Origin: Roseivirga sp. UBA7431
GTDB taxonomy: Bacteria; Bacteroidota; Bacteroidia; Cytophagales; Cyclobacteriaceae
DNA: 34,061 nt
Reading direction: 5' to 3'
Assembly (NCBI GenBank): GCA_002477595.1
Contig: DLQN01000015.1
Location: 1 to 34,061 of the forward strand
Shown: positions 17,256 through 27,200 of the stretch, in pieces
Position numbering within the stretch: the stretch's first letter is position 1
Layout of the letters: each line of letters begins with the position of its first letter
The notes under the pieces: generated by a model
What the model was told of the DNA's origin: nothing
The model's database searches: none
Seen by the model: only the letters and a program-made list of their open reading frames with translations
Translations under genes and position numbers: made by a program

Positions 17256-19418
17256 TTATCTCAAAAATAACATTTCTCTATACTTCAATAGAGGCCAATC
17301 TTCGTCATCTAGTGTAACCTCTAGTTTATCTACTGACTCTCTGATCTTATCAAAGTACTTAGTCTTAATTCTATCACAGTAAGCCTGAGCCTTGTCTTGA
17401 GTTTCCTCAATTAAGTTTACATCACCTCTTTCAACATTCATAGCCAAAATCTGTGACTGTATAATACCAACATGCTTATTCACCTTTTCAAGCACTGACT
17501 TTACATGAGAATTATCCAATCCAAATTCAGCTAAGCCTTTGGCATTGTCCATGAGCTTATTCTGGTATTTGAGCGCAGCAGGAACAACCTGTGTCATACC
17601 CAACTCACTTATTAACCTAGCCTCAATCTGAATTTTCATAATGTAATTCTCAAGCTTAATTTCGTGCCTAGCATCTAACTCGAGACCAGACATTACGTGA
17701 AACTCTTCAAATACTTCTTTCGATTCCTTAGATACATATGCATTTAAGGCCCTAACTGAATCTTTTATATTAGGCAAGCCTCTTTTAGCTGCTTCATCAG
17801 CCCAATCCTGAGAATAACCATCTCCTTCGAAACGTACTGCTTTAGAAGATTTGATATAATCTCTCAACACATTTACTATTGCGATTTTCTTATCCTCACC
17901 CTTGCTAGACAATTTCGTCACAGCAGCATGAAATTCTTTCAATTGCTTCGCCATGATTAGATTCAAGACAGTCATTGGCTCCGCAACATTCTGATCAGAG
18001 CCTACCGCTCGGAATTCAAACTTATTACCTGTAAAGGCAAAAGGAGACGTTCTATTTCTATCTGTATTATCCAGGATGATTTCAGGAATCTTATCGATAC
18101 CCAATTTCATATACATGTTATCCCCTTTATCAACCTTGAGGTTACCGTTACTTTCCAGTTCGTTTAATACTGAAGTCAGTTGTGAACCTAAGAACACAGA
18201 CATAATTGCTGGAGGTGCTTCATTTGCCCCTAACCTATGGTCATTACCTGCTGTTGCAATACTAGCTCTTAATAGTCCCGCATTGTCATGAATCGCCTTT
18301 ACTGTGTTCACCAAGAATGTTAAGAATTGCAGGTTTTCTCTAGCGCTAGAGCTAGGCTGAAACACATTGATTCCTGTAGAAGTAATCAAAGACCAGTTGT
18401 TATGCTTTCCACTTCCATTCAAACCAGCAAATGGCTTCTCGTGAAAGAGAACTTTTAAAGAATGTCTCTCCGCAACACGGTCCATTATGTCCATCATTAA
18501 GGAGTTATGGTCAGTTGCTACGTTAATGTCCTCAAAAAGTGGCGCTACTTCAAATTGAGATGGGGCCACTTCGTTGTGACGGGTTGAAACAGGGATACCC
18601 AATTTCAAACACTCAATCTCAAAGTCTTTCATGTAGTTATACACTCTACTTGGGATTGATCCGAAGTAGTGATCATCTAACTGCTGACCTCTTGCTGGAT
18701 GGTGACCAAAAACAGTTCTACCCGCCATTACCAAATCAGGTCGGGCATTGTATAGTGCTCTATCTACTACAAAGTACTCTTGCTCAACTCCTAACGAAGC
18801 ACTTACTCTGTTGACATTTCTGTCAAACATTTGACAAACCTTAGTGGCCGCTTTGTCTACAGCTTCGACAGCCTTCAGCAACGGTGCTTTATAATCTAAT
18901 GCCTCACCAGTATATGAAACGAAGATTGTCGGAATACAAAGTGTACGTCCCCAGATGAAAATTGGAGAACTTGGATCCCATGCAGTGTATCCTCTAGCTT
19001 CGAAAGTCGAGCGGATACCACCATTTGGGAAAGAGGAAGCATCTGGCTCTTGTTGAATCAATGCAGAACCTTTGAGTATCTCTACGCCTTTCTGAGCATC
19101 GAAAAAAGAATCATGCTTTTCAGCAGTGGAACCTGTCAATGGCTGAAACCAGTGCGTGTAATGTGTAATGCCTTTTGATGTGGCCCATGTTTTAACGGCT
19201 GACGCTATTTGATTAGCCGTCTCCATATCAATTTTTCTACCCTTGTCAATGGCGCTTTGTACTTTCTTAAATGTGTCTGGTGCAAGTGCGGAACGCATCT
19301 TGTCCAAGTTAAAAACATCCTTAGCAAAAAAATCCGAAATTTTATCAGATGGCGCAATAACTCTATCTGTAGTCCTGTTCTGAACTACGTTTAGTGCGCG
19401 TTGGCGTTGATTAGACAT
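17256..19418 (-). CDS. glnN: Glutamine synthetase, type III
   Basis: A 720-residue type III glutamine synthetase, which joins ammonia to glutamate using ATP and is the main ammonia-assimilating form in Bacteroidota and cyanobacteria. GSIII marks are visible in order: HYTHWFQPLTG (86-96), SLGVEQEYF (207-215) with metal-binding glutamates, HNEVAPSQFEVAP (281-293), and NGSGKHNNWSL (334-344). The length is close to the usual 700-730. The start MSNQRQRALNVV matches the family. No nitrogen regulatory genes lie nearby. A -7-like element upstream and a strong terminator downstream suggest a single-gene transcript. Confidence 0.95.
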   Translation of the reverse strand: MSNQRQRALNVVQNRTTDRVIAPSDKISDFFAKDVFNLDKMRSALAPDTFKKVQSAIDKGRKIDMETANQIASAVKTWATSKGITHYTHWFQPLTGSTAEKHDSFFDAQKGVEILKGSALIQQEPDASSFPNGGIRSTFEARGYTAWDPSSPIFIWGRTLCIPTIFVSYTGEALDYKAPLLKAVEAVDKAATKVCQMFDRNVNRVSASLGVEQEYFVVDRALYNARPDLVMAGRTVFGHHPARGQQLDDHYFGSIPSRVYNYMKDFEIECLKLGIPVSTRHNEVAPSQFEVAPLFEDINVATDHNSLMMDIMDRVAERHSLKVLFHEKPFAGLNGSGKHNNWSLITSTGINVFQPSSSARENLQFLTFLVNTVKAIHDNAGLLRASIATAGNDHRLGANEAPPAIMSVFLGSQLTSVLNELESNGNLKVDKGDNMYMKLGIDKIPEIILDNTDRNRTSPFAFTGNKFEFRAVGSDQNVAEPMTVLNLIMAKQLKEFHAAVTKLSSKGEDKKIAIVNVLRDYIKSSKAVRFEGDGYSQDWADEAAKRGLPNIKDSVRALNAYVSKESKEVFEEFHVMSGLELDARHEIKLENYIMKIQIEARLISELGMTQVVPAALKYQNKLMDNAKGLAEFGLDNSHVKSVLEKVNKHVGIIQSQILAMNVERGDVNLIEETQDKAQAYCDRIKTKYFDKIRESVDKLEVTLDDEDWPLLKYREMLFLR

Positions 19419-19450
19419 GTCTTGTTGATTGTTTGGGTTTACTTTGAGAG

Positions 19451-19458
19451 CAAAATTA
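19451..19458 (-). promoter_or_regulatory. -7 element candidate for glnN
   Basis: On the minus strand the sequence is TAATTTTG, matching TAnnTTTG, 33 bases upstream of the glnN ATG. I could not find a TTTG at the usual 19-21 base spacing, so the promoter is only half supported. Confidence 0.35.
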
Positions 19459-19629
19459 ACAGAATTACGTGATCGAAACTAAAATCAATCAATTTTTCTC
19501 TCTTAAAACTTAGGTTTTACAAAAAATTGAAAAATACAGCGTAAATATTAGGTCAAACAGTACTCAAGGGCATGCCTTTTAAAAAGTAGAAGGTTTAACA
19601 GAAAGAGATACAAAAGGACTATTTTTTTC

Positions 19630-19637
19630 TAAATTTG
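19630..19637 (+). promoter_or_regulatory. -7 element candidate for mtaB
   Basis: TAAATTTG matches TAnnTTTG and lies 18 bases before the ATG at 19656. No clear -33 element is seen. It supports the ATG start over a TTG at 19635, which falls inside the element. Confidence 0.4.
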
Positions 19638-19655
19638 CGCTCCGTGAATCATCAA

Positions 19656-20975
19656 ATGAAGAAAGTAGCTTTCTATACCCTCGGTTGTAAACTGAATTTC
19701 TCCGAAACCTCTACTATTGCCAGAGGTTTTGAGGAGAAGGGCTACACGAAAGTCCCATTCTCAGATTCACCAGACATCTTTATCATAAACACGTGTAGCG
19801 TCACCGAGAACGCTGACAAAAAGTGTAAGAAGATAGTCAAAGAGGCACAAAAAATTAACCCCGAAGGTTATGTGGCAATCATTGGTTGCTATGCACAACT
19901 AAAACCAAAGGAAATCTCTGAAATTAAAGGTGTTGATGCAGTTCTAGGGGCTGCCGAGAAGTTCAGGTTATTAGAACTGCTTGATGGTTTTGTCAAAACC
20001 CCTGAAGCCAGAGTGCTTGCCTCCGAAGTTAAAGAAGCTAAAGCGTTCAATAATGCTTATTCTATTAATGATAGAACTAGAACCTTCTTAAAGGTTCAAG
20101 ATGGTTGTAATTACCATTGCGCTTTCTGTACTATTCCCCTAGCCCGGGGCAAAAGCCGAAGTGACACCATAGAGAACATTATCAAGTCAGCCAATGAGAT
20201 TGCTGCCACCGATGTCAAAGAGGTTGTATTAACGGGTGTAAATATTGGTGACTTTGGCATTGTAGAAGGAAAGCGTGAAGAACGATTCGTTGACCTTGTC
20301 AAAGCCATTGACAAAGTCGAAGGTATTGATAGGATTCGTATCTCTTCTATTGAGCCCAACTTATTGACGAACGAAATTATCGAATACACAAGTCATTCTG
20401 ATCGGTTTGTGCCTCACTTCCACATACCCTTACAGTCGGGTAACAACAAAATACTTCGCGCCATGCGCAGAAGATATTTGCGTGAACTTTATGAAGACAG
20501 AGTCAATAAGATCAAACATCTCATGCCAGACTGCTGTATTGGAGTTGATGTAATTGTAGGCTTTCCTGGAGAAACGCATGAAGATTTTCTAGAGACTTAT
20601 AACTTCTTGAACGAATTAGACATCTCCTACCTACACGTTTTTACTTATTCGGAAAGAGCAAACACGACTGCAGCAGAAATGGATGACGCTATTCCATTGA
20701 AAGAACGTCAAAAACGATCCAAGATGCTCCGAATTTTATCGGAGAAGAAGAGAAGGCAATTCTACGAGTCACAATTAGGCACTACACGAACAGTCCTTTT
20801 CGAGGATGATATTGTAGATGGCATGATGCATGGTTTTACCGAAAACTATGTACGCGTGGCTGCAAAGTATGACCCACTGCTCATCAATGAGCTAAAGACT
20901 GTCACGCTCCACTCAATTAAGGACAATGGTACTGTCGCTGTTGAAGAGGCCGAGATGGCTTTAGCACCACACTAA
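19656..20975 (+). CDS. mtaB: tRNA t6A37 methylthiotransferase MtaB
   Basis: A 439-residue radical-SAM enzyme that adds a methylthio group to t6A at position 37 of ANN-decoding tRNAs, giving ms2t6A. Domain order is an N-terminal MTTase domain with three cluster cysteines (C11 in TLGCKLN, C47 in NTCSVTE, C78 in IGCYAQ), a radical-SAM core with the CxxxCxxC set C151, C155, C158 (GCNYHCAFCTIP), and a C-terminal TRAM RNA-binding domain. TLGCKLN at the start distinguishes MtaB from MiaB and RimO. The frame is open to 19635, but ATG 19656 fits the family and the promoter element. It appears to be a single transcription unit. Confidence 0.93.
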   Translation: MKKVAFYTLGCKLNFSETSTIARGFEEKGYTKVPFSDSPDIFIINTCSVTENADKKCKKIVKEAQKINPEGYVAIIGCYAQLKPKEISEIKGVDAVLGAAEKFRLLELLDGFVKTPEARVLASEVKEAKAFNNAYSINDRTRTFLKVQDGCNYHCAFCTIPLARGKSRSDTIENIIKSANEIAATDVKEVVLTGVNIGDFGIVEGKREERFVDLVKAIDKVEGIDRIRISSIEPNLLTNEIIEYTSHSDRFVPHFHIPLQSGNNKILRAMRRRYLRELYEDRVNKIKHLMPDCCIGVDVIVGFPGETHEDFLETYNFLNELDISYLHVFTYSERANTTAAEMDDAIPLKERQKRSKMLRILSEKKRRQFYESQLGTTRTVLFEDDIVDGMMHGFTENYVRVAAKYDPLLINELKTVTLHSIKDNGTVAVEEAEMALAPH

Positions 20976-21021
20976 CCAAGCACTCAGTAGCTTCTAGAGT
21001 CTGTGAATTGAAGCAGGTAAT

Positions 21022-21053
21022 AGTTTTACTATCATTTCAAAAAGTTTTACTAT
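21022..21053 (+). repeat. Helically phased direct repeat upstream of a small membrane protein gene
   Basis: AGTTTTACTAT occurs at 21022-21032 and again at 21043-21053, a 21-base period, equal to two turns of the DNA helix. It lies 60-90 bases upstream of the gene at 21114. Such spacing is typical of operators bound by two copies of a regulator on one face of the helix. Confidence 0.5.
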
Positions 21054-21113
21054 GATAAATGAAACTTACTTAATCAAGCCCCGTAAGAGTAGGTAGCATT
21101 TAAATATAAAATT

Positions 21114-21389
21114 ATGGGAGCAATTTCATCATCAGGATCATTCAGTACGCACAGTTCAAACCAATCCTTTCTTAACACGAGAAGAAACAAATCATTCCTT
21201 TACAAGGGAGCTACAAGAAGGTTTGAGAACACAAATCTAAAGTTAGAAACAGTGCCAGTTTCCGCTTCAAGAATGAACAAATTCAAATCTTGGTTATCGG
21301 CAGATATTGCTCAGGAGAGAAAGACCGATATTCTAATCCTTGTCATCTCGGTACTGTTGGTAAAAGTGGCATTATTGGTCATTACCTAA
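21114..21389 (+). CDS. Small tail-anchored membrane protein, hypothetical
   Basis: A 91-residue protein. The first half is polar, serine-rich and without a signal peptide (MGAISSSGSFSTHSSNQSF); the middle is basic; the last 20 residues (about 71-91) are a single hydrophobic segment, so it probably sits in the inner membrane with its N-terminus in the cytoplasm. I recognise no family. The gene has its own intergenic region with a direct repeat upstream and a strong terminator right after it, which supports it being a real, separately regulated gene. Confidence 0.62.
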   Translation: MGAISSSGSFSTHSSNQSFLNTRRNKSFLYKGATRRFENTNLKLETVPVSASRMNKFKSWLSADIAQERKTDILILVISVLLVKVALLVIT

Positions 21390-21408
21390 TCCAAACTTGT
21401 AGCATATA

Positions 21409-21450
21409 AAAACAGAAAAGGCCTTCCAATTGGAAGGCCTTTTCTGTTTT
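21409..21450. terminator. Bidirectional terminator, perfect 42-base palindrome
   Basis: A perfect inverted repeat with 21-base arms centred between 21429 and 21430 (core GGCCTTCCAATTGGAAGGCC), with A-rich left and T-rich right ends. It therefore gives a T-rich tail on both strands and should end transcription of the small gene from the left and of the M14 peptidase gene from the right. Confidence 0.9.
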
Positions 21451-21468
21451 ATCTATTCAAACGGAATA

Positions 21469-24039
21469 TTATTTTTTATCAGAAAGCGGGTTTTTGTTTT
21501 TCTCAGCACCCATAAAGATTGCGTTAAAAATCATTCGGTAAGTACCTCTTGATTGCCCTCTAAATTGTGGTCGGAAAGCAAACATGACTAAATCTCCAGA
21601 GCCACGCTTTGCATGCACCATTGCAGATGTATTTGCCAAATGAGTCTCCTCACCTAAGGCCCATCCACTCAACAAAATGTTTTCTCCAGCATACTTCGCT
21701 ACTTCCATAACGCCTGGAGCATTTGCATCAATTTTGAAGGCACGGCTTTGGTTAAATGAGGCAGAAGCTTCCGCTGGCATTCCTATTGCCAACCTATTCG
21801 TATTATCAACATCCATCCGCACCAAAGAACCAGGGATAAAGAAGTCATTAGGTTCAATTCCAGCCGTTACGTTTTTAACTGGTAAGTTGAATTGCTCAAT
21901 TGCAAAATCGCTTGCTTTATCGTAAAAGATAATGGCTCCACCTGCAGTAGCATAAGCGTCTAAGGCAGCAACACCTTCTTTACCAATTCCTCCTACAAAC
22001 TTCTCAGGAGCTCTTCTGGCTGAATTACCATTCATGATGCCAGACGGTCTTTGATCCGGCATTATGATAGCGGTATACTGACTCAAATTGCCACTTTTAA
22101 TGTCCTCATTATGTAGTGTATCTAGGTCAAACTCAAATTGCTCTAACATCCACCTGCTCCAGCCTTCATCCATATTGGCTTGCCAAGACTTATATATTCC
22201 AATTTTAACTTTTCTCAGCTCATTATATTCCGCAGAAGGTTTTTTAGCTATACCTGAAAAATCCAATCCCAAATCATCACTCAATTGTTTAATATTGGCA
22301 TCTAAGCCTCTTTTTGTCCTAATCAAAAAGGAACCTGCTTCAACACCTTCTTCGTTTGTTGTGAATTGACTCACGGTATAACCAGCCTTCTGCAATCTGT
22401 TTATTGCAGTCGCACTTTGATTATCTTTATTAGAAAGCACATAACCGTAGCGCGCATTACCAGATACAGTACCTGCATCAAAAGTCATTTTCTCCTTAAT
22501 TGGATCAACGCTAGCCATAAAATCCTGCTCAATCCTATCAACAGTGACGCCCATCTGAATCGGCAAAGTCCAACCTGCTAAATCATAAGGTGGTTGGGGT
22601 GGGCCTCCTGGGTATAAAAACTGATCAGGGTATTCTTGCACCTCCATTAAATCAGCTAAGTAAGGTCTGAAAGACTGAGCACCATAAAATATGATTGAAC
22701 CAGCCTCATAGTTTTTACCATTAGCACTGAAAGCTTCTGTTGCTCTATGCGCCTTCAATCCACCTTGCATCAACACGTTTGTTAAGTTGATGGCTTCCGA
22801 TGGGTTGTATTGATCTTTTGGAATCACATAGGCGAATGCTCCTTTTCCATTAGCATTGGTAATGGCATCTCGGCCCATGCTGTAGATATTATAAAGGAAT
22901 TCATCTTTTTTATCGGCTGCCAAATCAAGCACTGCCATTGACGCAGTGATCATATATTCAACCGCATCTCGAAACTTAACCTCTCCTCCTTCAAATGGGT
23001 AAGGATAGAATATCTCAGAACCGTTAGAAGGTAAACCTCTGATGCTCTCTGGCTTATCCTTTGGGTCGTACATCGTTGGCGTTGGCGAAGGCTGTGCCAC
23101 CTCTGTCAAAATACCAATCTGATTATGATAGTAAGGAGCCGTTCGCATTCCTCCATTCCAAAACATGCTAAATCCTACATTAGCAATCACACCAGGCTTT
23201 TTTTCCATGGCAAAGCGTTGCGCCATGGCTGTCCCAACGAGGTTCACGGAAGTAGTAATTCCAGGGTGAATCTGCGGATTAACCGGACTACGAAATGGCG
23301 GTAAAAAGATCATCGCCCACCTTGGTGCAGTTTGATGGTGATTATGAATAATCTGCGGATACCACTCATTGTACAAAACATTGGTGATTACTTTCGTTTC
23401 CTGCATGTTATTCATGAACCAATCTCTGTTGTTGTCATGACCTACATACTTTTGATACAATACAGGAGGCCCAGAACTTTCGAATGGAGTGCCGAGGGTC
23501 TTTCTGTACCAATCGACAACAATATCAACGCCATCAGGATTTATGACTGGCACTACTAAAGTGATTACCTCGTCTCTGATCTTCTGCATTTCATCAGACT
23601 CTTCGGAAGCAATCTTCCACATTAACTCTGATGTCATTTGAGCATGTGCACGTTCTGTAGCATGCATTCCTCCATCAAACCAAACAATGGCTTTTCCTTC
23701 TTTAGAGAGTTTTCTAGCTTCTTCTTCGGTGATTTCGGCCCTTGCGAGTTTTTCAGAAATTTCTTTCCATCTGTCCAACTGCTTCATGTTTTCCTTATTG
23801 GATATGAAGACTAACTTCACTGGTCGGCCCATTGAAGACTTCCCAATTTCAATCATTTGAACACGATCAGTAGATGCCGCTAATTTTTCATAGTACGCAA
23901 GCATTTGATCATAATCAGCTAACTTGTAATCGGCTCCTACTTCATGACCAAATGTTTCTCTCGGGTGAGGAATTTGAGCATAAGCATCATAGCCCATCAC
24001 AAAGAAAAGGCACAGTAATAATCGGATTGAATGTTTCAT
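21469..24039 (-). CDS. Secreted M14-family zinc carboxypeptidase-like protein
   Basis: An 856-residue exported metallopeptidase. A signal peptide (MKHSIRLLLCLFFVMGYDAY, then AQ) precedes an M14 domain at about residues 35-400. Zinc ligands are H126 and E129 (MHATERAH) and a later histidine in IIHNHHQTAPR (232-235); the catalytic glutamate is probably E313 in ILTEVAQP. NPDG (167-170) and DNNRDWFMN (202-210) are typical of this large Bacteroidota M14 subgroup. The C-terminal half includes a stretch (KVKIGIYKSWQANMDEGWSR onward) like a class I glutamine amidotransferase/ThuA-type domain, probably non-catalytic. The frame is open to 24081, but the signal peptide fixes the ATG at 24039. It likely digests peptides in the periplasm or outside the cell. 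Confidence 0.88.
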   Translation of the reverse strand: MKHSIRLLLCLFFVMGYDAYAQIPHPRETFGHEVGADYKLADYDQMLAYYEKLAASTDRVQMIEIGKSSMGRPVKLVFISNKENMKQLDRWKEISEKLARAEITEEEARKLSKEGKAIVWFDGGMHATERAHAQMTSELMWKIASEESDEMQKIRDEVITLVVPVINPDGVDIVVDWYRKTLGTPFESSGPPVLYQKYVGHDNNRDWFMNNMQETKVITNVLYNEWYPQIIHNHHQTAPRWAMIFLPPFRSPVNPQIHPGITTSVNLVGTAMAQRFAMEKKPGVIANVGFSMFWNGGMRTAPYYHNQIGILTEVAQPSPTPTMYDPKDKPESIRGLPSNGSEIFYPYPFEGGEVKFRDAVEYMITASMAVLDLAADKKDEFLYNIYSMGRDAITNANGKGAFAYVIPKDQYNPSEAINLTNVLMQGGLKAHRATEAFSANGKNYEAGSIIFYGAQSFRPYLADLMEVQEYPDQFLYPGGPPQPPYDLAGWTLPIQMGVTVDRIEQDFMASVDPIKEKMTFDAGTVSGNARYGYVLSNKDNQSATAINRLQKAGYTVSQFTTNEEGVEAGSFLIRTKRGLDANIKQLSDDLGLDFSGIAKKPSAEYNELRKVKIGIYKSWQANMDEGWSRWMLEQFEFDLDTLHNEDIKSGNLSQYTAIIMPDQRPSGIMNGNSARRAPEKFVGGIGKEGVAALDAYATAGGAIIFYDKASDFAIEQFNLPVKNVTAGIEPNDFFIPGSLVRMDVDNTNRLAIGMPAEASASFNQSRAFKIDANAPGVMEVAKYAGENILLSGWALGEETHLANTSAMVHAKRGSGDLVMFAFRPQFRGQSRGTYRMIFNAIFMGAEKNKNPLSDKK

Positions 24040-24202
24040 GTTACATAAATAGGTTTGGCTCAATATAAGGATTAAGACCAAGGTTTAAAGACAGTTTTTA
24101 TACCACCTGATAATTGTTAAAACAAGCGGGTAATTTTGGTGGGTTTTCTTTACTTTAGTTGACTAATCGAGGCCCAAAATCAACAAATCTATCTAAGTAC
24201 TT

Positions 24203-27200
24203 ATGTATCTGATATTTGATACTGAAACCACTGGTTTACCACAGAATTACAAAGCTCCCTTAACTGATTTTGATAATTGGCCGAGACTCGTTCAAATCGC
24301 ATGGCAGCTTCACGAACCTAACGGTAAATTAGTTGCCGCTAAGAACTTAATCGTAAAACCTGAAGGCTTCACGATTCCTTATAACTCCGCTCAAATACAT
24401 GGTATTACTACAGAGCGTGCCTTAGCTGAAGGGCATGACCTCAAAGAGGTACTTGCCGAGTTCAAAGAAGATATTGATCGAGCTACTTCAGGAGTAGGTC
24501 ATAATGTAGAGTTCGATTACAACATTGTTGGCGCTGAGTATTTAAGAGCTGAATTAAAGAACGAATTAGAAGATCTTACCCCTTTAGACACAAAATTAGT
24601 AGCTACTAATTTTTGTGCAATACCAGGTGGTCGTGGCGGGCAATTTAAATGGCCTACGCTCACCGAATTACACACCAAGCTCTTCGGTGTACCCTTTGGA
24701 GATGCACACGATGCAGCCTATGATGTAGATGCTACAGCTAAATGTTTCTTTGGCTTAATCATGGAAAGCGTCATTCCTCATGACCCTTCACTAAAACTCT
24801 CTGAAGTAGTTTACGAAGCTCCTGAATTAGACGCAGCAAATTTTGCGATTGAGAACGAGGAGAATTCCGGTACAGGTAAGTCAAAAATAGATTCAGAAGC
24901 ACTAACAGCATTAGAAGAAATACCCTTCTCACACCTGCATGTGCACTCACAATTTTCCATCCTTCAGGCAGTATCTAAGATTCCTGAAATCGTCAATACT
25001 GCGAAGGAATTAGGCATGCCCGCTGTGGCTTTGACGGATCACGGCAACATGATGGGTGCCTTTCAATTTGTGAGCTCTGCACTAGCGGCTGGCATCAAGC
25101 CTATCGTTGGGTGTGAATTTAACATCTGTGCTGACCGAACAAATAAAAAAGTACAGGACAACGGTTTTCAAACCGTCATCCTCGCAAAGAATAAAAAAGG
25201 ATATCACAACCTGGTTAAGCTATCGTCCATCGCTTTTACTGAAGGCTTCTACTATGTTCCAAGGATTGATAAGAATGACCTTCTTAAGTACAAGGACGAT
25301 CTAATTGTAACATCAGGTGGGCTTTGGGGTGAAGTGCCTTTCAAAATCTTGAACATTGGAGAAACTCAGGCTGAAGAAGCCTTTGTCTGGTGGAAAGAGC
25401 AATTTGGAGATGATTTCTACGCAGAAATTAATCGTCATGGGATCGCAGAAGAAGATCACGTCAATCAGATCATTTTACAATACTGTAAGAAGTATGATGT
25501 AAAACCGATCGCAGCCAATAACACCTACTACACACGAAAAGAACAGTCTGTCGCGCATGATGTCTTGCTCTGCGTAAAAGATGCTGAATCGATTAGCAAG
25601 CCGAAAAAATACATAGGCAAGCGCGGTAGAGAATTTCGTTATGGCTTCCCGAATGATGAGTTCTACATGAAGACATCGGAGGAGATGAAGAAACTATTCT
25701 CCGATATTCCAGAAGCCATCTCTAACACAAATGAAATAGTTGAGAAGGTAGAAGAATACCAACTGGCCAGAGAAGTCCTGCTTCCAAAATTTGATATCCC
25801 CGATGAGTTCATCAATACTGAAGATGAAGCCGATGGCGGTGTGCGTGGCGAGAATGACTATTTGAGGCACCTAGCCTATGAAGGAGCCAAAAGACGCTAT
25901 GGCGAAATCACTGATGACATTAAAGAACGGCTTGACTTTGAGCTAGCAACAATTAAGAATACAGGCTATCCTGGTTACTTCTTGATTGTCCAAGATTTCA
26001 CCAATAAGGCAACCGAAATGGGCGTTTCAGTTGGGCCCGGTCGTGGTTCGGCAGCGGGTTCGGTGGTGGCTTATTGTATTAACATCACAAATGTTGATCC
26101 CATCAAGTACGATCTCCTTTTTGAGCGTTTCTTGAATCCAGATCGTGTATCATTACCAGATATTGATATTGACTTTGATGATGAAGGTCGTCAAAAAGTC
26201 ATCGATTATGTCATCGAAAAGTATGGCAAGAACCAAGTGGCTCAAATCATCACGTATGGTACCATGGCGGCTAAGTCCTCGATTCGAGATACTGCACGCG
26301 TCATGGAGCTCCCTCTCCCCGATGCGGATAGAATTGCCAAACTGGTTCCGGACATTAAACTCGCCAAACTCTTCTCCCTCAGTGATCAAGAACTAAAATC
26401 TAAAATCAGGTCCGAGCAAATCCCTTTAGCCAATGAGCTGAAGAAGATTGCAGCTGGTAATTCTGCTGAGAGTAAAGTGATTAACCAAGCTCGCGTACTT
26501 GAGGGTTCCGTAAGGAATGTAGGGATTCACGCCTGTGGTGTAATTATTACCCCTGACGACATTACCAATTACGCCCCTGTTGCGACAGCAAAAGATTCAG
26601 ACATGTGGTGTACACAGTTTGACAATGCTGTAGTTGAAGACGCTGGCCTGCTAAAAATGGACTTCTTGGGTTTGAAAACTTTGACTTTGATCAAAGATGC
26701 CGTCAAGACCGTTAAAGAAAAACATGATGTCGATCTTGTACCGGACGATTTCCCACTAGACGACACCAAAACCTACGAGTTATTCCAGCGAGGCGAAACG
26801 GTCGGGATATTCCAATATGAATCTGCAGGGATGCAGAAGTATATGAAGGAACTCAAACCAACTGAGTTTGCCGATCTCATTGCAATGAACGCGTTGTATC
26901 GTCCAGGACCGCTCGAATACATCCCTTCCTTCATTCGAAGAAAGCATGGAGATGAGCCGATCTCCTATGACTTGGATGATATGGAAGAGTACCTTTCTGA
27001 GACCTACGGCATTACAGTCTATCAGGAGCAAGTCATGCTGCTATCCCAAAAACTCGCTGATTTCACCAAAGGTGAAGCTGATGTGCTGCGTAAGGCCATG
27101 GGTAAGAAGCAGCGTGAGGTTTTGGATAAGATGAAGCCAAAATTTGTCGATCAGGCAAAGGCCAAAGGACATGCAGAAGATAAACTCGAAAAAATTTGGC

